Positions 36,818-47,389 of a DNA stretch of 64,000 nt are shown here, piece after piece. The DNA comes from Torymus aiolomorphi. Taxonomy: Eukaryota; Arthropoda; Insecta; Hymenoptera; Torymidae. The stretch spans positions 62,949,583-63,013,582 of the forward strand of contig CM070874.1 of assembly GCA_036365515.1 (NCBI GenBank). Reading direction: 5' to 3'. The translations under genes and the position numbers were made by a program. A model generated the notes under the pieces. It did no database searches. It saw nothing but the letters and a program-made list of their open reading frames with translations, and was not told the DNA's origin. Every line of letters begins with the position of its first letter. Position 1 is the first letter of the stretch.

Positions 36818-37356
36818 TTTTTTATCTCAATGGAAATTGAGAAATTGCACGTAATTTTATTGCTTTCAATCTTGACTTGTTTGGTTAATCACGTTTTAGG
36901 TTAGAAGGCGGACACTATCACTGAATGTGAACCCAGTATCTATTGCTACATTTCTCGAGAGAATTTGTAGGCAATAGCAATTCATTTTTACATTTCTCGA
37001 GAGAATTTCGGTCAGAGTGCGTGTCGAGCTATTCATTTTTCTGTAAGATATCGTGCAGCCAGAGTGCTGGGACTTGCGTAGTGTGTCACTTAATTGTTTC
37101 TACACGACTCGAGAGTACGTGTAGGAAACAAGAAAAAAAACAATGACCACGATCAAACAACACCACCTTTTATTTCAACTAACTCTTTTTTCTCGTCACC
37201 CGTGGACTTTCCTCTGTCTATTTCGTACGTGTCAACAGTGAGAGCGAGTGTGCGCTCGGACGTGCGAGTGAGACAGAGTGGCTCATGCGCGTGGCGGCGC
37301 TCAAGCGCAGCGGGTCGGGAAAGTTAATATTCGGCTCGGAGATGCGGGCCGAAAGT
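36818..37356 (-). promoter_or_regulatory. 5' region of C2
   Basis: Corresponds to 38141-38712 of C3 in reverse. It carries two tctcgagagaattt repeats (about 36953 and 36994), gatatcgtgcag, and the perfect palindrome CCGAAAGTACGTACTTTCGG at 37349-37368 overlapping the terminal repeat. Presumed promoter/5' leader. Confidence 0.45.
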
Positions 37357-37386
37357 ACGTACTTTCGGGTGGGGGGAGTAAGAAAA

Positions 37387-37850
37387 TTACATTTTACGTC
37401 CACGTTGTAACTTCAAAATTATTCAGCCAGCGGGCATAAAGTACTACATAACGCCCAAGAGGCCCAATAGCTCACACACTCCTACAAAACTTTATAGTAC
37501 CTACGTACTTTACGCCCGTGTGGGCGAAAATTATTTTAATTATATAACTATAATGCCTTCTTTTTATTTCTAAAATTCATAAGAATTTTTTCAGGTATTT
37601 ACGAAAAGTCAAAGCCTATATAAAAAATTACATAGTTACCAACACATCACTATTTTTCATTATTCTCCTCAATTTTGAACTTTCTATAATATTACGCATC
37701 TTTGAAGGACAAGAGAAGTCTAGAGCTACTCTAGTAGGGGTGGTCCTCCGATCTCCCATGCTGGCGGGCCCGATGGTTTGCAGTTCAAGGTGTAAGGCAT
37801 TCATTTTCATACAGATATTCATATGTTTAAAGATAAGATAAAATGTATAA
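37387..37850. repeat. Right flank of C2; inverted copy of 47400-47870
   Basis: ttacattttacg, cagcgggcataaagtactac, gcccaagaggcccaatagct and ttcattattctcctcaattt all recur inverted at 47400-47870. This pairing proves that C2 interrupted a pre-existing repeat. Confidence 0.8.
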
Positions 37851-37920
37851 ATGGGTTGCTTCTACATATTAACTACTGATCTATGAATCTATGACTCTGA
37901 TTTTAAATAGAAAGTTCACA

Positions 37921-38056
37921 CCCGCGTGAAAATATATGAGTTCTCATATGAGATCCCATAATATATAAAATTGCATATGACATTACATATAAGATCTCAT
38001 ACGAGATATGCGCTGTCTGAAATTCTCATATGAGATCTTATATGATATTTACACGG
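37921..38056. mobile_element. MITE of GATCTCATATGAGATC palindromes
   Basis: The termini CCCGCGTGAAAATAT and, reversed, CCCCGTGTAAATATC enclose ctcatatgagatccc, aagatctcatacgagat and ctcatatgagatctt palindromes. It is a related, complete version of the cluster at 32820. Confidence 0.65.
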
Positions 38057-38140
38057 GGGAAAAGGATATAAAATATGTTGCTTATAAAACGGTTAGTAAA
38101 ATGTAAAGGACTTTTCTTACTCGCCCACCCGAAAGTACGT

Positions 38141-38712
38141 ACTTTCGGCCCGCATCTCCGGGCCGAAAGAGAAACTTTCGCATCCTATTTTAGACCAACA
38201 GCGCGCTCTGATTGGCTGCCGAAATTTCCTGATCCGCGGCGCTTGAGCGCCCGCGCGCATGTCCGAGGAAAGATGTTTGTGCGGTGTGAAGGTTAGACAC
38301 GTATGAAATAAACAGAGGAAAGTGCACGAGTGACGAGGAAAAAAAAGTTAGTTGAAATAAAAAGTGATATTGTTTGATTGTGGTCATTACATTTTTCCTT
38401 GTTATTTACACGTACTTTCGAGTCGTGTAGAAACAATTAAGTGACACACTACACAAGTCCCAACACTCTGACTGCACGATATCTTACAGAAAAATGAATA
38501 ACTCGACACGGGCTTTGACTGAAATTCTCTCGAGAAATGTAAAATTGAATTACTATTTTCTACAAATTCTCTCGAGAAATGTAGCAATAAATACTGCGTT
38601 CACATGCAGTGATAGTGTCCGCTTTCTAACCTAAAACGTGCTTAACCAAACAAGTGAAGATTAAAAGAAATAAAATTACGTGCAATTTCTCAATTTCCAT
38701 TGAGATAAACAA
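38141..38712 (+). promoter_or_regulatory. 5' region of C3
   Basis: Contains the palindrome CCGAAAGTACGTACTTTCGG (38130-38149), gattggctgccgaaatttcc, a gtgtgaaggttagacacg block, and two ctctcgagaaatgta repeats (38526 and 38570) before the start codon. Shared in part with N1. Presumed promoter and leader. Confidence 0.45.
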
Positions 38713-40654
38713 ATGTCTTTCAATGAAACAAACACAGATGAATCCTCATCCGATGGTTCTGAAGACGAAGAAGAAATCTTAAAAAATTTTGACCAACAGG
38801 CAAAAATAATTATAGAGTCAGAAACATTACCAAAGAAGTCTTCCGAACGCTACCTCCTAGTCTACAACGCTTACAAAAAAGTGGAAAGAAGAAAATAAAA
38901 ATTCACTTTCAACAAACTCCGAAGAAAACAATTTAATTGTTTACTTTAACACCTTAAAACTAAAATTGAAACCGCCAACTCTATGGAGCATATGGAGTAT
39001 GCTTCGAAATACTTTAAATACAAAAGACAATATTGATATTACTAAGTTGTTCGGTTTAAGAAGTATGATAAAAATTATGGTAAAGGTTACAAACCTAAAA
39101 AATCAAAAACTTTAACTTGGACTGAAATTATGAATTTTATGACAACAGCCGATGATCAAGTGTATTTAGCCACAAAGGTAATTCATTATTTATATATTCA
39201 CTTCGCAATTAATACTCTTATACTTGGTTAATTTACACTATACTTTTAACATTCACAGGTAATACTTACATTTGGAATTTGTGGTGCACTCCGCTGTGAC
39301 GAATTAACTAATATGAAACTTGAACACCTAGAAGACTTGAGTGATGCCTTTCTAGTATCGATTCAACATAACAAAAACGACTACGCTGGCGAGTTTCTTA
39401 TTGGAAACCTTTTCTATAAGCAGGTTAAACATTACATTTCCTTAAGACCAACCGATCAATTTACAGACAGATTTTTCATCCACTACAACAAAGGCAAATG
39501 CACTCGTCAAGTGATTGGAAAAAATAAGATACGTGAAGTACCGCAGACTATTGCTTCTCATTTAAAATTACAAAATCCAAAAAAGTACACAGGTCACTGC
39601 TTTAGAAGAACAGCAGCAACTCTTCTTTCTGAATCCGGTGCAAACATGCAAATTATTAAACAACTAGGAAGGTGGCGTTCGGATGCTATAGCACAAGGCT
39701 ATATAGAAAATTCACTACATAATAGACAAATGATTTTCAATGGTATTATCCGTACAGCTACGACAAACACTCATCAAAAACCATCGACAAGTACTACACC
39801 CAATGAAGCTGACTCCGACTACCATTCAAATTGGTCGCATTCCAACCAGGAATTCACTACGAACCAGTACCATCCAATTCCAAGTAAGCATAAAAATATT
39901 AATATACTTGATAAGTTTGCGTACTACCTTTCGTTCCTAACAAACTTTATTTCAGACCAACAACTCAACTTTACCACAGCCAGCAATAAGAAAATACTTA
40001 CACCGGAAAACAATGAAAATCAACCCTCGACAAACCACAACAGCAAAAAATTTCTTTCAAAAACACCAGTGAAAGTAGGATTCAAAGATAAAGTAACTAC
40101 TCAACCACCTCCGTGTAAAATAAGAATTCTTCAAAATTTAAATCCTCAAATTCAAGATGAAATGTCTCATTCGAAATCATTGAAAAATACTACACCCAAC
40201 AAAGATGAATCTGATTACAATTTAAATTGGTCAGATTTCGAAGAAGAAATCACTACGAATAACTTCAATTCAACTTCAGGTAAGCATAAAAAATACTAAT
40301 GTATAGAGTCGATGCTACCTGTACTACTTTTCATTCGTAACAAACTTTATTTCAGATCAAAAACCTACTACGACAACAAGCAATACAACAACTCTTCAAC
40401 CGCAAACCAGCACCAATGAATCAAAAAGAATTCTTAAAAATTTAAATCCTCAAATTAAAGATAAAAATCAAAACCAAAATCAAAATAAATCACTGAATGG
40501 AGATAAAAATCAAAATCAAGATCAGAATAACTCATTGAATGATCAAATAAATTCAACTTTAAACAAATATATTAAAATTAAAAATTGTACTATCAACGGC
40601 AATTTCATTGTAAATATTAACAATTACAAATCTGATAAAGAAAATCATTTGTAA
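38713..40654 (+). pseudogene. Tyrosine recombinase of C3 (two frameshifts in exon 1)
   Basis: Exons 38713-39177, 39259-39883, 39956-40279 and 40356-40654, all with GT-AG introns. Exon 1 has one extra G near 38881 and one missing A near 39071 relative to C2, so translation stops at 38898. Exon 2 keeps the Arg-I box (GALRCDEL), HCFRRT, GRWRSD and AQGYIENS with the tyrosine. Exons 3 and 4 encode a Gln/Asn-rich repeated tail (KDKNQNQNQN) ending in KIKNCTINGNFIVNIN. Introns 2 and 3 share gtaagcataaaaa and aacaaactttatttcag, so exon 3 arose by internal duplication. Confidence 0.75.
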
Positions 40655-41097
40655 AGAAAAAAATCGAACAAAAATTTATTTTATATTGAGATTAATATAT
40701 TGAAAGTTAAAATTATTAAAACCAAAGCTGATTAATTTAAATGTAAATCTTGTATTAATTATTGTATTAAGGGGACAAGCCGTGGTTAGGGGGTCGAAAA
40801 ATCGATTTTTTTTTATTTAATATTTTGATAGCAAATTTTCCGCTGAATACGATGCTTCCAACCGCATTTCGAAATTCGATTTCGTTTAGAAAATACAGCT
40901 AAAACCGTGAAGTTACTTTTTTGCATATTTAGTGATTTTACTCAAAATATCACTTTTAGATATCAATACTATTGTTAATCTTATATTATTTTATACTTCA
41001 CAGAATACACGATACAATACTAAATGTATAACGTAATGTACATTAACATTGTAGAAAAACTTAACTTGAGGTATAAATCTCGTGTATTTTACTCTTA

Positions 41098-41275
41098 GGG
41101 CTCTTGCACGAATAAAGGAATAGCGAGTAATAACGGCTGACAAACAATCACAAGTGAGCTTTAAAAAGACTTGTTTCTTTTTGAAGGAATAAGAAGGAAC
41201 ACGTCTTTTTAAAACTTGCTTGTGATTGGCTGCCAGGCGTTATTCCTCGCTATTCCTCCACTCGTGCAAGAGCCC
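41098..41275. mobile_element. MITE nested in the Kolobok element
   Basis: The inverted termini GGGCTCTTGCACGAATAAAG and GGGCTCTTGCACGAGTGGAG pair over about 75 bp in each arm. Flanks ttactctta and ttactctcc suggest a 7-9 bp duplication, imperfect at one edge. Confidence 0.65.
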
Positions 41276-41624
41276 TTACTCTCCTTATAGAAAGGTATTA
41301 TACGTAAAATACTCATAGGTGGTTCAAAATCCCAGCTGCATGTTTATGTTGTTTCAGCGCCACGGTCGCTGGAATTTAAACTGAATTATTTTGAATGTAA
41401 TTGAATCTGCATTTTTCAATGCAATTTATTTAGTAAACAAACATTTTTTCCTGATTATAAGCTATTATACGCTCTAGAGCAGTGTGTGGAAAATTTTTTA
41501 ATTTGGCCTGTAGGTTAGCTACATTGTGCAATTAAAACTTGCTATATTTTTAAGTGTTTTTTTCGGAGTGACTTTTGTGTATCAATTTAATTTTGATACG
41601 TAAAGTAGTGATTTGTGAAAAATC

Positions 41625-43297
41625 ATGAATACAGACAAGAGAGGTCTAACACCAGGACCATCTACAAAGAAGAGAACATTTGGAAGAAAAAAGAAACATA
41701 AAGGATTTAGAAGAAAAGTAGAAAATGCCCCATCACTAAAGAGAAAAAGAAGCACATCTGCAAGCAAAATTTCAGAATCAGACATATCTAGAAGTCCAGC
41801 AACAACAAGAAACAGAATAATAGATATTGATATTTTGTTTCATGAACTTGAAAAGTTAATTGTTTGTGCTAAGTGTCATGGAAAAATCCGAATGACGGAA
41901 GGAGACATTAGAGGATTGGGTGCAAAAATTAATATTGTATGCAAAAACTGCAATGGCATGAATCTCATCAATACAAGTAAACAAGTTGGAAGTAGTGGGA
42001 ATGCTTATGAAGTAAATAGACGTAGTGTACTTGCTATGCGTGCACTTGGACAAGGACATGCAGGATTGGAGACTTTCTGTGGTATCATGGACCTACCATC
42101 GTCAGTGGCACACAGTTTTTATGACCATATCAATGAGGAGTTAAGTAAGGCGTGTGAAAAAGTGGCAGTTATCTCCATGCAAAAAGCAGTGGAAAAAGAA
42201 AAACAATTGACACCAGCTGGAAGTGTAGGGCTTGATGTGTCTGGTGACGGGTCCTGGAGAAAGAGAGGATTCTCTTCTTTACAAGGAATCACAAGCTTGA
42301 TTGGTTTGTGTTCCCAACAAATTCTTGACATCTCTATCAAGAATAGTTTCTGCAAAGCTTGCATGAAATGGGAAAATAAAGAGGGCACAGAAGAATATGA
42401 AGACTGGTACACGGACCATCAAGCCAATTGCTCAGCAAACCATGAAGGAAGTGCCGGAAAGATGGAAGTGGATGGAATTATTGAAATTTTCAAAAATTCC
42501 ATGGAAAAATATGGTGTAAAGTATCATCGCTACATTGGAGATGGTGATTCAAAAGTTTTCTGTGATTTGTGTAAAGTTAAACCATATGGAGATGAACTGA
42601 TAGTAGAAAAAAGGAGTGTGTTGGACATGTTCAAAAGCGAATGGGTACAAGGCTGAGAAATCTAAAGAAGAATTCTGGCAAGAAGAAGTTAGCTGATGGA
42701 AAATCCATTGGAGGACAGGGACGCTTGACTGGTAAAGTTATTGATCAGCTCACCACCTACTATGGTAATGCCTACTATCATAAATCACCTCAACATCATT
42801 TGTGTCCGAAAGGAGAAAATAGTTGGTGCAAGTGGCAAAAAGCGAAAGCCCAGAAAAAACTGAAAGGCTTCCATCATACAGGCAGTATTCCAACAGTAGT
42901 GATGGAGCAGTTAAAACCAATTTATGAAGATCTCTCTCGACAGGAACTGCTTGAAAGGTGTCTTGGTGGTTTTACACAGAACAGCAATGAAAGCTTCAAT
43001 CAGATAGTTTGGAAGCTCGTTACCAAGACATCTTTTAGTGGTGTGCATGTACTCAATACAGGTGTATACATTGCTATCACTTGTTTCAATGATGGAAGAA
43101 TTGGTTTCTTGGAAATAATGGATGCCTTCGACATCAAACCTGGAGTAGCTGCAATTGAGTGGGTGAAGAAGAGCAATGATAAAAGATTATTCTATGCTGA
43201 AAGGAATGCTGAGGAAAATACCTTAGAAAGTAGAAGAAAAAGAAGGAGAGTACGACTTCAGTTACCAGAAGAGTCATATGAACCAGGTTCTTACTAG
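41625..43297 (+). pseudogene. Kolobok/Mutator-like DDE transposase, one frameshift
   Basis: Would cut the element's ends and insert it at TTAA. ORF 41625-42656 (343 residues) has a basic N-terminus, a C81xxC84...C106xxC109 zinc-type pair, the first acidic motif GLDVSGDGSW (Asp204), a CKAC...NC..NH zinc-like knuckle at 243-273, and the second acidic motif YIGDGDSK (Asp306). The second frame, 42641-43297, continues with RLRNLKKN and carries GGFTQNSNESFNQ with Glu117 of that frame. The two frames join at a run of six A near 42611-42616 that is one base short for continuous reading. This makes the gene broken, unless it is a sequencing error in a homopolymer. The C-terminus is basic (ESRRKRRRVRL). 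Confidence 0.8.
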
Positions 43298-44270
43298 AGT
43301 AAGTAATTAAAAGATTTTTTTGTTACTTATACGTATAAAAAAAGTTAATATTTATTGTTTTTCTTTTTAGTTAATTTGTGATTGGATCTGTCACCCGGAA
43401 TAGATGATTTTTGTAGGTTATAGACTGCAGCATCAAGGAATAAAAATATTTTAGTCTAATACGAAAAAAAAGATAAGAGCTACAATAATGTATTATTCTA
43501 AATAATATAAAGATGTCATTAAGCTAATTAAACCTTTTTTTACAGATATTTAATGAGACTAGACATGAGATGATTAGAGTGTCCGTGCCAAAATAACTGT
43601 CATATGGATATTCCATTTTTCATGTTTAATCAAAGTATATTATACAGAATTGTGAAAAAGATTTTTGTAAGTAGTTTTGAAAAGCTTACCATAAGTTATA
43701 AGAAACTCAAGTTTCAAACATGATTTCTGAAAAACTTGTTTTTTGTGTTTACAGGGTCATTGCCGTAAGTTTATTTTTCACCAAGTGAACGAAATGACTT
43801 GAAATTTTAGGTGAGCATTCCTTTTTACATTAGCCAAAAGGAATGTGCGCTACTTTTTTGAGAAAAGCTTCAGTAAAAAATAAAAAAAAATAAAATTATA
43901 TAACTTTTGATAAAATATACAAAAAATTGAGATTTTTCATAAAAAATAAATATTAAAAAAATTTTTTTAGGAAAAGTAGCACAGAAAACTGGTAACTGAT
44001 GTAAAAACAAAGATCAAGCCATGAATTTCAAGTCATTTTATTTAGTTGTTGAAAAGTGAACCTACGGCAATCAATAAATCAGAGTTAAATCATTAATAAA
44101 ATGTACGCAAGAGCAAGATGTATATTATCAGCTAACTACAGGCGGAAATTGTAGGTAATAACACTACTTATTAGTGGGAAAAATATTAAGTTCAAAGATT
44201 ACACCTGGAATTTATTATTAATCAAATTATTTATTCTTATTTTTTTCAGTTTTAACCATGGCTTGTCCCC
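43298..44270 (+). other. 3' part of the Kolobok element
   Basis: A/T-rich non-coding DNA after the transposase stop. It contains 'ggtcattgccgtaagtttat' and a near inverse 'acctacggcaatcaataaat' 290 bp apart, then the right terminal repeat. No second gene is seen. Confidence 0.5.
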
Positions 44271-44375
44271 TTAATACTTAATGTTAATGTATTGAAAAAG
44301 TTTAAATTATTAAAATCAAACTTTATTGTACTTATTTCATGACCTTATTTCTTTCTTTTTTTAATGAATGTGTTT

Positions 44376-44443
44376 CTGATGCCCGGCCCGACCAGCAAAA
44401 CCTCGGCTTCGCCTCAGTCTTGCAAATGTCGGCCGGGCATCAA
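44376..44443 (+). repeat. Subterminal hairpin of C3
   Basis: The arms gatgcccggcccgaccagca and aaatgtcggccgggcatc enclose cctcggcttcgcctcag (GCTTCGC at 44406-44412). Arm changes against N1 (gcccgc to gcccgg) are matched on the other arm (gggcgg to ggccgg), a compensatory change. Confidence 0.7.
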
Positions 44444-44497
44444 ACCATCTGTGTAACAGCGAAAGTAGCAGACGGCCAAAAAACCAGCTCTCCACGC

Positions 44498-45217
44498 TGC
44501 ACACTGGGGCCATACGGATTGTTTGGTTCAAAACCACCTAGAGGTCGCAATTCTCAACGGAATCTGAAAATTTTTGCTTAGGAACATTCGTTATCAAATA
44601 TCGAAGAGCCCTACGAAGCCTGATTTTCCAAAAAATTAACCTATAAATCTAAGGAGTCATACAATCCTATCACATCAACCAATCAATTCAATTTTTGACC
44701 TGCAAATCCCAAAAATACGATAAACCTTTAATTTGTAAGCCCTTTACTCGTGAACTCTTGACCTTTGATCCAGTAAGCCATGCACTCATAAACTCTAAAC
44801 CTATAAGCCCTAAACTCATAAGTCTAAGGGGGTCTTACACCTAGTGGCTTCTGAAGCCAAAATCAGCTATAAAAAAGAGAAAAATGTTATTTAAACCACA
44901 TACAATGTATATCCTAAAAATATACACTATTTCCGACAGAATGGCCCAAGACTTAATCTGTAGACCAATTTTATGAATCAAGGTTAAGAGAGCATGTGTC
45001 AAGGACTTATAAATTGAAGTTTTATAGCATTTTTGGGAATCAAAAGTGTAAATTTTGGGGTTATAGGTTATAAATTGGGTTTATAGGTTCATATTTTCAA
45101 AATTAGACTTCGTAGCGGTCTTTGGTATTTTGTCACAAAAGTTCCTGTTTTTAAATTTTCAAATTCGGTTGAGAATTATGACCTCTAGGTGGTTTTGAAC
45201 CTTTCGGCCCCAGTGTG
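44498..45217. mobile_element. 0.7-kb TIR element in the C3 3' region
   Basis: The termini CACACTGGGGCC, followed by ggttcaaaaccacctagagg, are inverted at the other end. C2 and N1 preserve the uninterrupted ctccacgccgggcc. The filled site reads ccacgc-TG-element-cgccggg, so a 3-bp CGC duplication is the best reading. No ORF of note inside. CACTA-type is possible but not shown. Confidence 0.7.
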
Positions 45218-45402
45218 CGCCGGGCCGAAAGAAAAAACAGTCGGTAATATCGACCGAGCTACCCAAAGCGGCCGACAGAGACACTACTATCGAGCGGGCC
45301 GAAAGTAAAACTAACACTCAAACACAGCTAGCAGACGACAACGCAATTTTATCAATTATTTAACAATTACAGAACGTACTTTCGGCCGGGGAGTAAGAAA
45401 AA

Positions 45403-45505
45403 TAGTATACAATACTTGGACCGGAAATTGGATGCCCTGGCTGGGCGTCACACCACGCACGGCCCGGAAATCCAATTTCCGGCCCACGTATCGTAATATA
45501 CTATT
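45403..45505 (+). repeat. Terminal hairpin H7 of C3
   Basis: Outer arms tagtatacaatacttgg and gtatcgtaatatacta; stem ggaccggaaattggat / atccaatttccggcc; inner gccctggctgggcgtc with cacgcacggcc. The GCGAAGC apex present in H5 is missing here. Confidence 0.75.
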
Positions 45506-45589
45506 CGTGTTACGTTGAACATTGAACGTGTTATATTGAATGCGTTATGTGGAAAGGCTGTTATAATGTGAGGGGATGTATTTTAAAAA

Positions 45590-47076
45590 ATTTGATAGAC
45601 AGATTTTTTTTTTCATTTTTCAATTTTTCAAGTTTTACATTTTTGTTAATAATAAAAAACCGTCATAACTAAAAAATTTTTCTTTTTAGAAAATATAAAT
45701 ATTTTAATTCTCTTTCAAATGCTACCCATCCCATTCAGATACACAGAGCCATCCTCAAGAAATGCATTTAAAAAATGTCTAGAAAAATTTTAACCTCAAA
45801 TATCTCTGAAATTTATGAACCAATTATTTTGCCAAAAGAACTCATCCGAGAACTATCAATAATATACCTCTACAATGAATTTTGAAGCGAATAAGACAAT
45901 TTTACTCTTGTAATAGTTGAACACATAAAACTCATTTTTTTTCATTTTTCAATTTTTACGTTTTTGTTAATAACAAAAGAACCGTGATAGCTAGCGAATT
46001 AATTTTTTTTAGAAAATATAGGTAATTTTTTTCTCTTTCGATGACACCCACCCCATTTAGATACATAGATACAAATAAATGATACAATAATCAACGATTT
46101 TAAATGGATAAATCATGTTACAGAATTTTATGTTATGTTTTTAGAAGAAATAGATAATAATCAATGCATGATAATCAAACTTTTTACTTCTAAAATTTGC
46201 CCAATATATAATTAAAATAAAATAATCCACACGTAAGAATAAATAAAATATTTAAATTATGTATAAAAACAAACCGTTCTCAATAAATAGCAATTTCAAA
46301 AAACTGTTCAAAAATGTTCAAAATTTTCAATTTTAAATATTTTTGAAAATAATCGATCAATCATGATCAAATTTTTCCCACATATTGCCTATCTCAAATG
46401 CAAATTCGTCTATAAATTTCAGGATAATTCATCGATCTGTTCTCGAGAAATTACGATTTAAAAAAAATTGAAAAAAATTTTAACCTCAAATATCTCCGAA
46501 ATTTATGGATCAATCCTTTTGCCCAAAGAACTCACTCGATTGGTATACAAAATCTATCCCTACAAAGAATTTCAAAGTGATTAAGCCAATTTTACTATAG
46601 TTATTGAACGACAAAAAAAATCACTTTTTTTTATAAATTTTTTTTTTTCTCAAAAAATAATGAATAAAAAAGCTAAAAATTTAGTAAGTTATAGTACTTA
46701 ATATCCTTTATAACCAAAAAAATATTCATGTTAATATCTTTTTTAATTTCAAAATATAACTTATTTACAAAAAATTACGTTTTCATCAATAACTTATGAC
46801 GAAATATAGCTACCGACTTTTTTTTTTTAAATTGTAGATAATTTTATCCTACATACGGAGAATTCATGATATATAAACAATATTTGTTCTAAATATTAAA
46901 AAAATCGAAAATAAAAATTTTGAAAATTAAAAAATGGCTATAAAAAAAAAAAATAAATTTTACAAAAATAGAATATTGACCCCAATTGTGGAAGCAAAAT
47001 CTAAAAAAATGATCACTCTCCCGTTAAAATCGGTCGAGTAGATCATGAGATATCAGCGTATACGGACATACACACA

Positions 47077-47124
<48 letters not shown>

Positions 47125-47240
47125 CCATACGGACATTTTCTAAAAATAGTGTATTTCGATTCCAAATTTGCTAAATAACATTTCTAAACTTTTTTTTTTA
47201 CTATCACAAAGCTTCCTCTAGGAGGAAGCAATATGTTTGG
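45590..47240. repeat. Rearranged R1 copy with (CA)n and terminal hairpin
   Basis: Blocks match 9700-9865, then 11000-11385, then 9880-10790, so the order differs from the copy at 9.7-11.4 kb. (CA)n at 47069-47122 has one cc interruption. The terminal hairpin GCTTCCTC-tag-GAGGAAGC is at 47211-47229. Confidence 0.65.
46075..46215 (+). pseudogene. Second copy of the protease-like C-terminal fragment
   Basis: Reads NDTIINDFKWINHVTEFYVM and ends KICPIYN before TAA at 46213-46215. It keeps TGG where the copy at 11032 has TAG. Only the last 46 codons are present, inserted between R1 blocks. Confidence 0.4.
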
Positions 47241-47389
47241 TAATGAAATATAAACCATGATTCTGCACATGTACGGATATGTTGTGCTTAACGGCATCAA
47301 TTAAAAATTAGAGTCAATGTAATTATTTATAGTGGACTTATAGGTATAAATATTGTTAATAAATTTATGCAAAAATTTAGTATTCTACA

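Larger units (their letters stand above)
33361..37386 (-). mobile_element. C2: Crypton-like element, broken copy
   Basis: Runs on the minus strand from terminal repeat 37386-37357 (cttactcccccca...cgaaagtacgt) to its inverse at 33491-33519, then hairpin H5. It contains a damaged recombinase gene and the nested derivative N1. The empty site is preserved at about 47865-47885 (minus strand gcgtgtaaaattacatttta); C2 separates gcgtgtaaa from aattacatttta with no certain duplication. C2 and C3 face each other as inverted copies 0.7 kb apart. Confidence 0.8.
40771..44270 (+). mobile_element. Kolobok-like DNA transposon, 3500 bp
   Basis: Terminal inverted repeats GGGGACAAGCCGTGGTTAGG and, reversed, GGGGACAAGCCATGGTTAAA. 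Flanked by TTAA at 40767-40770 and 44271-44274. The empty site is preserved in C2 as a single TTAA at 33896-33899 within the same sequence (minus strand attattgtattaatatttga). TTAA duplication and the protein type fit the Kolobok superfamily. A small MITE lies inside at 41098-41275. Confidence 0.9.
38112..45505 (+). mobile_element. C3: Crypton-like element, broken copy with nested insertions
   Basis: 5' terminal repeat 38112-38140 (cttactcgcccacccgaaag), broken recombinase gene, 3' terminal repeat 45374-45402, then hairpin H7 to 45505. Nested in its 3' non-coding part are a Kolobok element (40771-44270) and a TIR element (44498-45217). Removing both leaves about 3.2 kb, close to C2 without N1. 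Confidence 0.8.

Noticed and set aside
41582..42412. Minus-strand frames inside the Kolobok gene
   Set aside because: Shadows of the transposase reading frame.
40771..44270. Mutator (MULE) transposon
   Set aside because: The transposase has a Mutator-like look, but the duplication is TTAA and not the 9 bp expected for Mutator; Kolobok fits better.
29939..45505. DIRS/Ngaro-type retroelements
   Set aside because: The recombinase is accompanied by no reverse transcriptase or RNase H in any of the three elements.
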